Assembly (NCBI GenBank): GCA_951799405.1
Contig: OX637353.1
Span: forward strand, 2,790,001-2,854,000
Direction of reading: 5' to 3'
Length of the DNA: 64,000 bases
Source of the DNA: Agapetus fuscipes
Lineage: Eukaryota > Arthropoda > Insecta > Trichoptera > Glossosomatidae
The notes under the pieces were generated by a model. That model worked only from the letters and a program-made list of their open reading frames with translations. It searched no databases and was not told the origin of the DNA. Position numbers and translations under genes: made by a program. Below are positions 10,664 to 21,632 of this stretch, in pieces; the first letter of the stretch is position 1, and each line of letters opens with the position of its first letter.

Positions 10664-11206
10664 TACACCGCCGCGCCGGACAAAAAAAATACGAGTTTAC
10701 CTGCTACGGCACCGCTTGACTGTACTGAACCCTTTTTCTAAGAAATCCTTTATCGATACCTCTTTCTTATGTTCGATAAATTAAGGACACATGGTGTCCT
10801 TAATTTTATTATAAAAAATAAAGGTGAATTCACTAAGTATTAAATATTTTTAAATTTTATAAATATGTTTAAATTTTACTTACCTTAATTTAAAATAAAG
10901 CGATACGAACCTACTTCTTAAATATTAATTTAAAAATAACATGTCTTTTATTATTCCATCACAAACACTGGACCATAAATGAACCGTTATGGATCTCTAA
11001 GGTTCGGGTATCTGATACCTGGTATATAATGCCAATTTCTAACTACAATTCATAAGTAAGATTTTTTATTTTAACCTTGAAGTAAGGAGTAGTCATCACA
11101 TATGTCAAACAATACAAAAAAACTAATTAAATATTAAGAATAATTCATTATTTGTCAGTTTTAGTTTTTTTTGTAGGACTCGTAATTTTTTTTGTCCGGG
11201 GGTGTA
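10664..11206. mobile_element. Possible MITE with internal palindrome
   Basis: Left CCGGACAAAAAAAATACGAG and right (reverse complement) CCGGACAAAAAAAATTACGAG are inverted repeats that differ by one base inserted in the T/A run; TACACC precedes both, with six extra bases on the left. About 540 bp with no frame. Inside lies a perfect palindrome, AAATTAAGGACAC-atg-GTGTCCTTAATTT (10778-10806). No target duplication is visible, so the element boundaries are tentative. Confidence 0.45.
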
Positions 11207-11714
11207 TTTCATCAAGTTTTTTAAATGTTACCGCCAGCAGTTGAAAATAAATGAGAACCTATTTCATAACTTAATTAAAATTCTAAAATCTACTCCACAA
11301 GGTTATTGAAATCAGTTTTAACTATTTTTTTTTAATATTAGATGGTATTTAGGGGCATGAGTTCTTATTGTTTGATAACAATGTGCCATTTCGATGTAAG
11401 GTGGTTTGATGATGTTAAACAAGCGACATGTTTAATTTGATTTACGAACAAAAACCTAAAATATTAACACGATTGCACAAGTAACAGTGCATCTTATATG
11501 AGTCTTATATTTTTAATGAAATCAATGAATCATGAATAAAAACCACTTCAGCATAATATGTATACTATAAGAATAAAGATCAAGGGAAGCGTTAGTAGAT
11601 CCATCTTTGCATAAATATTTTCAACTATGCTACACATTTAGTGCACACTCATAAAGCACAGAAAAACGTTAAGGTTACACCTAGTATTTAGATACATACT
11701 AACTGCACCGGACT
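11207..11714. other. Intergenic, nothing recognised
   Basis: AT-rich sequence between the possible MITE and the next SINE. No defensible feature. Confidence 0.35.
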
Positions 11715-12012
11715 GACCGGTCCGTGGTCCAGGTGGTAACACTTCGGACTCGTAACTGGAAGGTCGTGAGTTCGAATCCCGGTGGAGCACATAAAATATA
11801 CCATTTATATTTTCAAATTTGCTCTTCGCTGGGTTGAAAAATTCATAAACCTTTACCAAAGACCGGTCATCAAAAGGTCCATCCAGCCTTGCAACAACTG
11901 GGTCTTGCTTGAGAATTGGCGCTTTCTACAGCGACGACCAAGCTCGCAGAGGTCTCTTGAGGTGTGATACACACAAAAACAGCGCTCACCAAATAAATCA
12001 GTCTAATTTATT
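11715..12012 (+). repeat. SINE-A, full-length copy with LINE-type tail
   Basis: Very close to the copy at 7518: GACCGGTCCGTGGTCCAGG head, B-box AGTTCGAATCCCGG, the shared body, the CTCTTGAGGTGTGATACAC tail and a terminal AAATAAATCAGTC. Confidence 0.85.
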
Positions 12013-12151
12013 TGATTATTTTTAACGGTGTAGCTGATAATTGAAGCTTACTTTTTAAAACAAAGCGATTTATTTTTTAGGAAGATTATAATTTCAGTTT
12101 TCAGGTGAAATGATTACATTAAGGTTTGTGACTTTGTTGCACACCTTTTTA

Positions 12152-12224
12152 GCACACTCTCTAATGCCACGGCACACAGTTTGGCACACTCTCTAATGCC
12201 ACGGCACACAGTTTGGCACACTCT
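12152..12224. repeat. 32-bp tandem duplication
   Basis: The unit starting GCACACTCTCTAATGCC and ending ACACAGTTTG occurs twice without a mismatch (12152-12183 and 12184-12215), followed by nine bases of a third unit. No known function. Confidence 0.85.
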
Positions 12225-12959
12225 GCACTGGATCTTGTATTTTCAACAAAATTCCTCATAAGCTTTTCCAGTTCCACAAACAAACATTTGCTTTCGCATG
12301 AATATCTTATTACCTTCTCACAATCCAACACATCGGAATTCCCCTCACATGTGCAGTGTTTGAGTTATGGCATTTTTGTCACGTATTCTTTAAGTAAAAT
12401 AAAACACGTGAGCATATTTTGTGTTTTTCCGCTCTTTTTGTCAGGAATGAAATGTCTCAGCATCTCTTAAAGCGATTAATATCCCCCTCGAGCAGTAGAG
12501 AGTGAGAGTATACTCGTACATCGGAGTTAAGATGGATATCACGCAGAATCGCCATTATGCTTGCAAATGATAAAATTAAAGCCTGAGTTGATCAGTCATT
12601 CAAATAGTCCACCGCCTTTGATCAAAACGATGGTTTTAAAAGAAAAGGTGGAGCTGCGGTCAAGATAGTCCGGGACTAAGTTCTCAAAGGACTTGCGGAT
12701 CATCTTGGTTGAATAAATTTACTTTGTCGATTTGTGATTCAGGTACAGGCCTCTCTTTCAAAGACTTCAGTCCCCCGCCTACTGTACCTGCCTTGTGGGT
12801 ATCTAGAGCTGGCCCTAATAGACTCAGTCATTTGGTTGGATATAATGGGACTTCTTGCCTAACAAAATTTAATCCTTTATGTTAGTTACCTCTGAGAAAG
12901 CCGGGCCGACTTCATCTTCGTAGTTTTAGGCAAATATAATTAAGCAAAAAAAGAGCAAA
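12225..12959. other. Intergenic, nothing recognised
   Basis: Slightly higher GC around 12480-12900, with no frame or repeat match inside the window. The open frame at 12213-12470 overlaps the tandem duplication and has no family resemblance. Confidence 0.35.
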
Positions 12960-13195
12960 ATATTTTCCTAAGTGACATATTGGTATGAGATTGACCACCC
13001 ATGCAGTAAAAAATGTTAATCTTTTGCCAAAATATTTTGTTTTTCAGACAAAAGACCGGCAAAACTTACTCATTTTGTGTTTATTTGTGGTTCAGAGTTC
13101 TCTCTGACAAGGACACCTACTATGTCCAAAACAATGTCCGAAGAAAAGTGAACCTTCCATTATAAAATGACTTTGCAACGTAGATTATATGTTAT
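12960..13195 (+). repeat. LINE-X 3' UTR, diverged copy
   Basis: TTGGTATGAGATTGACCACC and CCATGCAGTAAAAAATG match the start of the LINE-X 3' UTR, and TTTGCAACGTAGATTATATG matches its end. The middle is heavily changed. Confidence 0.5.
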
Positions 13196-13436
13196 CCATT
13201 GTTTCCTTTTATTTATCTTGTATATTTTATCCGGTCGGTCACGGATTGCACCCTTTGCGTGATTTGGCAGGAATAAAGATTTTTGTTACTATATGTTAGA
13301 TACTTACGAGAAAACTTGAAAAAAATTAAAACATTAAAAAATATATTTAAAAAAACTTACAATTATTAAAAGAAATTAATTTCAAAAATTTTCGTATGCA
13401 CTCTTAAAATTTTATATCTAAAATTTACCATTCCTA

Positions 13437-13760
13437 TAATATATAATCTAAGTTGCAAGGATATATTCATTCAAAGCTCTCAGATGTATGCCCACAAACA
13501 AACACGTGTAGTTCGCGCTTACAAATGCTGATTGTGTACTTACAAATAAAATTCAAACCTCAAATGAACATAAGCCCCACAACTTTTGCCGACCTTCCCT
13601 GAAACAGGGGTGACACTGGCAAAGTAAACCATTTTTTACAGTATGGGTAGTCAGCCTCATACCAACCTATAAGTCAAGGAATATGAATAATAAATTACAT
13701 TTAAATATAAAAAATAACAAAACCTTAAAATGAAATCTGTACAAAAAAAGTCAAAAATTT
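13437..13760 (-). repeat. LINE-X 3' UTR, long copy
   Basis: Minus strand contains the complete 3' UTR from a segment upstream of CCTTGACTTATAGG to the terminal CAACTTAGATTATATAT. It extends beyond CCTTGACT into LINE-type sequence, so this is a true 5'-truncated LINE insertion rather than a unit starting at CCTTGACT. Confidence 0.8.
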
Positions 13761-14693
13761 CTTATTCCTGATTGTCGTAAAATCATAAGATTAGTTAATA
13801 TAATGCATAGAAATATACAATAATAAATTATTGTATTTTTCTAGATTCACTCATTAATGGAAAACCAAAATGGGTAGGTATTTTTTTAAAACCTTGCAGG
13901 ATGTAAATCATTAACAGTAAATAACAAGATTTTGAAGATAAATCCAGTTGTATGATTATTTTTACAGGTTTTAAATTTCTTGAATTCAAATATAAAAGAA
14001 TCCAATTTTCAGAAATAACTCAAAAAGTTTTCTTGAAGTTCATAACTTTTTCGTATTTTAGTCTTTGGTTTATTTCAGAGATATCACGGAAATATAACTT
14101 TTAAATGCTTCAATTTTTTTATAATCCAACTTTGGCTAAGTTTTAAATGTCAACCAATTCGATTTTCTTCGCTTTTTTTTATTTGTACGCTCAGCAAAAA
14201 ACTTTGGTATTTTGTACGAGTATTTATATTTTTTGATCAAGACTACTGATAACATTTTTTCATCTCCATGTTAAAAGAAATGGTACGATGTTTTCCTTTT
14301 TACTGACACGCTTTAGTGACATCGGAAGACGAAGAAGAGCTAAGACTGAATTTTAACCCAGGCCATCGGTGACAAAGTTGCGTGTATTATCAACCCTTTT
14401 GACAAAAAATCTTAATGTTTTCTTGTGTGAAAAACCTATTTTTCATATTTATATGTAGTGGGTCTGTTGAGAGATTAGGGTGGCGTTATGATAGAAATAT
14501 GCAACAATATTTTTCCTAAATAATCTCAAGACATATAACATTGCGATTACTATTATTTCTTCCTTTTCATTTATCAACCCGGAACCTGGAACGAACTCTC
14601 AGAAATCTTTCTAAATTGCTTCCTGTTCATCGTTTTCAAAGGTTGCTATTTTTTTACGTAGGTAGAAAATAATAAAATGATGGAAAATATAAT
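13761..14693. other. Intergenic, nothing recognised
   Basis: AT-rich DNA with no supportable frame, repeat or structure. Confidence 0.35.
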
Positions 14694-14769
14694 GTGAGGA
14701 GAAAAAGAGAGAGAAAGAGAGAGAGAACGAGAGAAAGAAACAGAGAAAGAGAGGAAGAGAGTCTCTCAA
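14694..14769. repeat. GA-rich purine tract
   Basis: About 75 bases of almost pure purine on the plus strand, mostly GAGA and GAAA steps. It creates low-complexity open frames on the minus strand that I do not treat as coding. Confidence 0.85.
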
Positions 14770-14958
14770 GTAAGAAGGGTTAATCCAGTGAGTACCAACA
14801 TACACGCTTCTGTATGATTATATTTTTGACCATACCTGTCTGAATTGCGATTGCAGTATTTTTTTTGTGTATTTTTGAAGTAGGTACTTTTCATGATATT
14901 TTATATTTAAAATACCCTGTAAGTGTTTTATGTAAGTAAGTTTGCTCTTAGTTAGCGC

Positions 14959-15035
14959 TAGGGCTGAGCGGACAAAGGCAACTTCACAGAATATGTTTGA
15001 AATAAAGCAGTGGCAGTTCGAATCCCTGCAGGCCA
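14959..15035 (+). repeat. tRNA-like segment (Ser/Leu-type pseudogene or SINE head)
   Basis: Contains GCTGAGCGGACAAAGGC, like the D-arm of Ser/Leu tRNAs, and about 40 bases later an exact B-box GTTCGAATCCC within GCAGTTCGAATCCCTGC. The anticodon arm is not clearly foldable, so a working tRNA is unlikely. Confidence 0.4.
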
Positions 15036-16782
15036 TCATGACGATAGTGTTGACTGAGTAAACGGATGTTCTCGATAATTAATAATTAATATTCATGAAA
15101 TATTCATTTAATTGTAAACTTTTACAAAAAGCGACATCTGAATCGTAAAAATAGTCATAAATTATGAGCGATATTGTTCAGTTTTATTTCTTACAATTTA
15201 AATCATAAAGCACATCAAGAATTATTTCGTAAGATGATTTTTTATTTGTTTCTGGTTATTTTTATTGAAACCCACTTCAAACATCTCGCCTGTTATAATT
15301 TTGTTTACCTTAACGAGAGGGTATTATGTTATATTTTATCAAAATGGCGCTTCCCGGCTACGGCGGAGTGAATTTGGCTTAATTAATTAAATTTGCGGAT
15401 CATCCAGTTTTAGAAAAGTGAATAACTCGCCAAACAAAAAGGCTTCGTGAGGTATTAAACAACATTAATGTACGGGGGCTTTGAGACCGGTCGCAGTCTA
15501 ATGGGTAACGCAGTGGACTGAGTATAAAAAGGGACTAGTTTAGAATAACGATCTGAAACGATATTCTGCTAAATTCATAACGACCTGTAGGCGACGAAAC
15601 AGCGATTGGTGTCCAAAAATAAGGTGTACTGTGATTTTTTTTTATCTATGAAGCTCTTTTGCAAGCGCTAGCAAGCTTCGACTATGATTAATATCCAAAG
15701 TGTAAGGAATTTAGCAGAATAGCGCTTCAGAGCTCAAAAATGGTTAGTTTTTACTTACAAAAAACATCTGTAAAGGGGAGTTATTGTTTCTTCGTCAAGT
15801 CACATTAAATTTTTCGATCTTACAGCTGTAGAATTGTAGAAAATCTATAGCGACACCCAAGCTATCGATGTATAAAACAATTAGCAGGGCATTTACGTTT
15901 TGAGAGCAAGGTTTTTATTCCGAAGCAGATTCTTTTGTACGGAGTTATATCTTTACTTGGTTTAAATACCGGCAAGATTAATTTACTTTTCACAGGAAGG
16001 ATCTACTTCAAATAAAGTGAATTGCGTATGCAACTCCTTGCTTTTAAAATTAAAAAGGTATGTTAGAAATAAAACATCTTTTAAAATTTAGATTGTAAAC
16101 GGTTTTCCGTAGTTTTATCTGTTTTCATCCAATAAATCTCCTACGAGTTACTTCATTTCTTTGTATATGTGGGCATCTTAAGTAACATTCTACTAACCAA
16201 CTTTCATCACAACTTGTTCACTGTTTCTGTTTGAACAAGCCATTATTAGCTCTCACTCACCTTCAGTAAAGTATCTAAAGTTTGACACTGACTAAGCCCC
16301 CGCTCAGACCGCAGTTCACGACTAATCCAATAAACACATCTCAGACTAATATCGTAATGACTGTTTGTAATGGATTTCCTAATGGGAGGATCTAAGTTTC
16401 CACATTGACCTGATGCCCTGCTGACAGCGCTATTCATACAATCAGGTAGGCCTCGTCTCCTGATGATGATTAGGAAATAGATTGATTGTCGGTGATCACT
16501 GAATCCTTAAAGCTCTTAAACAAACGACAAAAGTGTTTCATCAATCAAAATTATCTTAAAGTGCCATGAAATTATTTATGGAATAGTCGTAGAAATTTAA
16601 CGCTTTGATTTGCCAAAACTTACCGACAGATACGGACGTAAAACGTCCCAAGTCATGGTTAAATTTAACAAATTTCTTTACAATAATTAAAAACACAGAA
16701 AAACACGGGATTTTGAAATATAAAGAGTTCACACATTATGTCATACGATTGAATTGATGATGAACTTTTATGGAAACATCAA
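15036..16782. other. Intergenic; possible decayed SINE-A head at about 15486-15600
   Basis: At 15486 the sequence GACCGGTCGCAGTCTAATGG followed by GGTAACGCAGTGGACTGAG resembles the SINE-A head, and CTAAATTCATAACGACCTG resembles its body, but the B-box is degraded. The rest is unrecognised. Confidence 0.35.
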
Positions 16783-17022
16783 AAATCTAAATCTAAGCTG
16801 CAAAGATATGTATCATTTGAGATTCATATTAAATGCATTCCCACAAGCAGACACGCATAATTTCGCACTTACACATGCCGCATGTGGACCTACAATATAA
16901 AAAAACCCAATCTCAAATGAACATAAGCCCTGCAACTCTTGCCGACCTTCCCTGAAGCAGGGGTGACATTGGCAAAGTGAACCATTTTTTACAGTATGGG
17001 TGGTCAGCCGCATCAGTCAAGG
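16783..17022 (-). repeat. LINE-X 3' UTR, near-complete copy
   Basis: Minus strand starts at TCCTTGACTG and runs through ACCACCCATACTGTAAAAAA, GGCAAGAGTTGCAGG and CCACATGCGGCATGTG to a terminal GCTTAGATTTAGATTT. The 5' edge coincides with CCTTGACT. Its open frame is 3'-UTR sequence, not a gene. Confidence 0.85.
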
Positions 17023-17245
17023 AAACATCATTTAAAAAATGTAGATCTTATATTGCGATATGCAAAAGGTAATTAACCCCATGTGTTGAAAAGATGAGAT
17101 TCAAAAGTAAGCAAGTCATAGATTTATTTATATAAATAATAACCGTAAAAGAGCATTAACTCTGCAACTCTGACATCGTGAATTTATTTTAAATTCAATT
17201 TTATACTATTCAGAAAAATAAAAATTATTAACGTAAGTAACAACT

Positions 17246-17340
17246 AAACGTAACTAAGCTACACATATAGTATAACTCCTAGACGCGTTTTTCCCGTAGG
17301 TGACGCATGTGTCGAGTTGATTCTACTTATTTGTACAGTT
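17246..17340 (-). repeat. Repeat R (candidate LINE-type 3' tail)
   Basis: Aligns by eye with 56414-56512: both contain AACTAAGCTACACAT, then a GCGTT...CCCG..GG hairpin region, then GCATGTG.CGAGTT and CTTATTT. On the minus strand it follows directly after SINE-B copy 17341-17555 and may be that copy's 3' tail. Confidence 0.55.
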
Positions 17341-17555
17341 AAGGATACTGGTCTTGCCTTATGGACAGCTCTAGAGGGGACTGGTACTCATTTCTTGTGA
17401 AGGCTGAGTAAACCATGTCGATATTTATATTGGGTTTGAAATAAACACCGAAACGCGAAATCATTTCTGACGGTGGGGCTCGCACTCGAGCTTTCGGCAT
17501 GGAATGCAAGCACTCTAACAACTTAGCTATCGACCAGACAACAATGTGTTTTAGA
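17341..17555 (-). repeat. SINE-B, copy with repeat-R tail
   Basis: Minus strand head GGTCGATAGCTAAGTTG and GCATTCCATGCCGAAAG, B-box-like CTCGAGTGCGAGCCC, body TACTCAGCCTTCACAAGAA. It matches the SINE-B copies at 43425 and 44047 as far as GAGCTG, then differs and runs into repeat R instead of the LINE-X tail. Confidence 0.65.
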
Positions 17556-17559
17556 GTAT

Positions 17560-20337
17560 GCAACGCACATTTTTTTATTCATCATTAATTTTTCTGTATT
17601 GTTTTAGAAATTGACAAATTATCAGTTGTAATTTTTACGTTAGTAACAACTTTTTTACATTACCTCAACAGTTGGAACGAGTTTATTATGTTTAAGAAAA
17701 AAACATTCAGGAGCTACTTCCTCCTGTTGGATGTTTGTTTACTTTGAAACACTTGACAGGAAATTTATGTAGAGCTTTTAACCCTTCTAACAACGCTGTA
17801 ACTCGTACCCCACGTTATAACACCATTTATACAAAACAGGCTACTTATATTTTACAGTGCTCTATTAAATTTCATCGTTTATTTACTCTACACTACCATT
17901 TAAGCTTATTTATCCGGTATAAAAAAACATTATGTGACCCGGAAAAAGTTTTCCATACATCGTCTTCAAGAAATAGACTTTTGTGCTAAAAGAGGAAATT
18001 GAAAATCTGAAATTTATGAGAAAATGTTAAAAAGGCACATCTTTTTTATTTCACCAATGAATCCCTCCTTTTGAAACTCTTATATTACTATTGGACCTTT
18101 TAAAGAAAGGTGATAACGCCAAGCTTGGCTTTACCATGTGATGCGCGTGGAAGGGTTTTTGAACCGCATTGGTTCTCCATAAACTGCCCAGCAAATCTGC
18201 CCAGGCAGCTAACCAAGGAGCAAAGGAATAGGAATCATGGAATTAAAGTCAGGACTCACCTTGATCTCCAATGGATGGCTTCTTCGCGGAGCACTGGTCG
18301 CATTGTTCGTATTTTTCTTCCTTCTGTCGCGCGCGATGAATACTGCGATGGTGACAAGTCTGTGCACTACCGTGATTGAACAAGTACTGAAGCTGGAGAC
18401 GGGTGATTGGGTAAATTAGGAGTGGTCAGTTTAAAGGCTAAAGGACAAAGGATTTCATGGCCAGCCACTCATAAACAAATCAACCTAACAATCCGCTCAA
18501 ATAAAAGGAAAGTTGGATTTTAACTCAAATATAAAAAAACAGGTCTTTTTTGAAAATATTTAAAGGTGCATATGGACATTTTTTCTACCGTACGCCCAAC
18601 TTTCAGGGTGTGTTTTGATGATTGCCATCTTTTGGATATATCTTTTTGATTATTTGTTGCTCTGTTACTGAGGTTGTAAGTAAAAGCTGTAGGTATATAA
18701 CTATTAGTGAGCCAAAGCCATTCCACAATAATTTATTTGTCTTTCAATCGTTAATAACTTTTCCATTTTGCTAATATGTACTATCACTCTTCGCATGCAT
18801 TTCCTTCTTATTGTGGGATTCAATGTAGAAGTGAAAGCCCATTCATTATTTCCTCTCAAAAGGTATTTTGTTTTCTATTCTAGCCGATGATTGCTCAAGT
18901 ACGACCTAAGCGGATAGAAAAAGCCATAACATTAGCATATAAAACAATCGAGCCTCCAATCCCTCTGACCTACGTGGCAGACGAAAGGTTGGACCTTCAA
19001 TTCTCATCAGATGGGGGAAACGTCTCAGTATCTTATACATTATTGGGGGATGGAAGCCATTTGGCGCCCTTAGCAAAAGATACAAGATACAGAAATGTAT
19101 CCTCATCAAATTTTATATCAGTCATTTTGGTGTCTCGTATTTTCGATCGAGCAAATTCATATGATAAACAAACAATATTTTCTGGTAGAATATTTTTCAT
19201 TGATATGTAAAAAAATCTAAAACAATCTCTGTTTGATGTGTTGTTATGTAAAAATCCTTATATTCTATTTTATTGAGTCTTATCTTTTTTGGTTCTTTTG
19301 ATGGATTTATATCTCGTTTATTTGTAAGTGGTTTACCAGTTTTTTCGTTGTAATATATTTGGAAAAATAATTATGAAGCAGCGACGCGACGCGACGGTTC
19401 AAAATCCATCAGGTCCTTTTGGCAATGTCTTTGACCGCGAGTTAAAACAAGTCATCGGGTAATTATGAATACATATTTCATTAAATAAAGTTAATGAATG
19501 AAGACTAATTCATACTATGAATTCCTGTTTCTGTTCATGCAAAAAAAGGTTCATGTATTGCATTCCTCCTCATAAGTGTATGGCAAAGAAACAAAAGTTT
19601 TTTTTTTTTTTTTAATAACTACTCTAAAATCAAAAGTGACAAGCTGCAAGTGTTTAACTTATGTATATACTTAAGCTTGCATTATGTTCCACGTAAAGTA
19701 TAACAATATCATAAATACACATGAACGTAATAACGTTAAATCATATTGAAAACTCAAATGAAAAGTTAGGAAAAAAATCCTAAAGTTAGTAAAACACCAT
19801 TTAAAAAAATACATGTTTATATTTTGAAATACGAAGTTGTAGCGCTGTGCCGCGCTAGCACATTTGGCAATATTCAAATTTTCGCTCAGTATTTTGTATT
19901 TTTTTTAGTTTTTATAGTTTTTCTCAGTACGCATGTAGTCAGAATAGATATTGTACCTACCCTGAAGTTGGCAATAGGATGAATAATGCGAAAACTTTGG
20001 TGGAGAGAAAATTTAATTTTTGCTTTATGAAATTTAGACGGCCTTGTAATCTGCAAATACTCGTATATTCTTTTTTATATGATACACTTTTAAAAAAGAA
20101 GAATTTATCATTTTTTTCACTAGATTTTCGGCTTTTGTAACGTATCCATTAAAAATTGTTTTTATTTTCACACAAAACAAGGAAGTTCAAATAACTGAAA
20201 GTCCTTGCGTAGAAATTTTCATCGACTTTACATTTTGATTTATTTACTAAGGCGTAAGGTTAAATATTATTCGTAAAAATAAAAATGTTCCATACCCTAA
20301 TACTTCCGCCTTCGCTAAAGCGGGATGAAGTTATGTT
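17560..20337. other. Intergenic; higher-GC patch at 18110-18420 of unknown nature
   Basis: Mostly AT-rich and unrecognised. At 18110-18420 GC rises and plus-strand frames of 60 and about 89 codons overlap. On the minus strand a GTGAGT donor-like site (about 18258-18253) follows two open frames, so an exon on that strand is possible. I recognise no domain in any frame. The 107-codon frame at 18887-19210 is likewise unassigned. Confidence 0.3.
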
Positions 20338-20956
20338 ATGAGGGTCAATGGTACAATTTTTGGCCTACGCCAAATAAGGGCTATCAGGAGGTGTCTACCG
20401 CCGGGTGTGGTTAAAACATTGGTGAGTGCTTTTGTGATGTCCCGAATTGATTATTGTTCCACACTTTATATCGGCCAGTCAAAGAAGCAACTGAAAAGAT
20501 TTCAGTCTGTTTTGAATGCGGCCGCAAGACTGATCTTCGGGATGTCCAAATTCTCTCACATCACTCCGCTTTTGAAAGAACTACATTGGCTTCGTTTTCC
20601 TGAGAGGGTGGTCTACCGTGTGTGTTTGATGGTATTTAAAGCCCTAAATGGTTTGGCTCCATCATATCTGGCAGACATGTTTTCCCCCGTTGAGGTGAGT
20701 GTGAGGGGGCGGACACTTAGGTCAGCGGGGTGTCGAGCTGTCAGGTTGATGCAGCCACGCCGTCAAATATGCACTAATTTTGGGGATCGCGCTTTCCAGT
20801 TTGCGGGACCAGTGGAGTGGAACCGACTGCCACCCGGAGTGAGGGTTTCGGAATCTGTTGGCATTTTTAAGAAAGCACTCAAACAGTACCTTTTTAAAAT
20901 ATCTCATTCATGATTAGGAGGGCCCTTGAGGTGTGACATGCACAAAAACGGCGCTC
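20338..20956 (+). mobile_element. CR1/L2-like LINE, 5'-truncated 3' end
   Basis: The open frame 20338-20913 (191 residues) is the end of a non-LTR reverse transcriptase protein. SRIDYC (about residues 35-40), LNAAARLIFG, SHITPLLKELHWL, ALNGLAPSYL, GDRAFQFAGPVEWN and FKKALKQYLF are the recurrent C-terminal signatures of CR1/L2-group elements. The catalytic palm is missing, so it is a dead 5'-truncated copy (an in-frame TGA lies just upstream). A very short 3' UTR follows, and its GGGCCCTTGAGGTGTGA segment (20920-20956) is shared with SINE-A. The exact clade is uncertain. Confidence 0.8.
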
Positions 20957-21146
20957 TTTTGTCATGTATAAATTTTTAATTAAATAAATTATCCTCATAT
21001 ATATATATATATATATATACAAAAATTCAGTATCGTCAGGCTACAAATAATTCTAATACAGACTGTGTCCTAAGATTGTAACAGATGTGATGTGAAAGAA
21101 AGCGGAAAAGGGTCAAAGGGCTGAACCAGACAGGTAACTAATATAT
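20957..21146. repeat. LINE 3' terminus and (AT)n microsatellite
   Basis: TAATTAAATAAATTATCC ends the LINE, followed by about ten AT units at 20999-21019. The rest is flank of the gypsy element; the last six bases ATATAT (21141-21146) are repeated at 28379-28384 as its target duplication (4 or 6 bp). Confidence 0.7.
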
Positions 21147-21619
21147 TGTTACGAAATTAGGGTTCAATTGTCTTCAAATTAAAAATACACAGGTCTTCTT
21201 CAATAGTTATTTATTTTACACAGTTACAAAATTTATTTTCACACTACTTTCTCGATTATTCCATTGGTTTCGGTTCACTGATCAGATGGCTTCGATGTGT
21301 TTGTTAGTCGCTACGATACTGCCCCGCTCTGCAGGCCATTCGCACCTTTATACTCTTCAGAGCAGTATGATCCAGAACTAAAGTCGCCAGACGGTTCCAG
21401 AGTAATTATTACTTCTCGACGCTTCACGTACTACCTAGAGATACAACCAAAATCCTACCTACAAATGTAACACAGTATTCCTATAATTATAACAAATACC
21501 TACTTAGCCTAGAGAATTCTACACTTATACATAATTATCGATCTTACCTACCAATACTTTTGAGGATTCTTATAACTATAACTATCCATACTTATTTCAA
21601 TATTTATATTTACATAACA
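21147..21619 (-). repeat. 3' LTR of the gypsy element
   Basis: 473 bp, with ends TGTTACG and CATAACA in plus orientation. It looks identical to 27906-28378. The boundary is fixed by the repeat itself and by the adjoining polypurine tract. Confidence 0.95.
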
Positions 21620-21632
21620 CTACCCCCCCCCT
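21620..21632 (-). promoter_or_regulatory. Polypurine tract, overlapping the pol stop codon
   Basis: Minus strand reads AGGGGGGGGGTAG immediately before the LTR. This is the expected primer for plus-strand synthesis. Unusually it is also translated: it encodes the terminal glycines and the TAG of pol. Confidence 0.85.

Noticed and set aside
16246..16437. 63-codon minus-strand frame
   Set aside because: No domain, codon bias or conserved neighbour.
16813..17013. Recurrent short protein starting MRLTTHTVKNGSLCQCHPC, also at 42504, 44738, 49037 and 62553
   Set aside because: It is the translated LINE-X 3' UTR. It lies downstream of the LINE stop codon, its length varies and it shows frame changes between copies.
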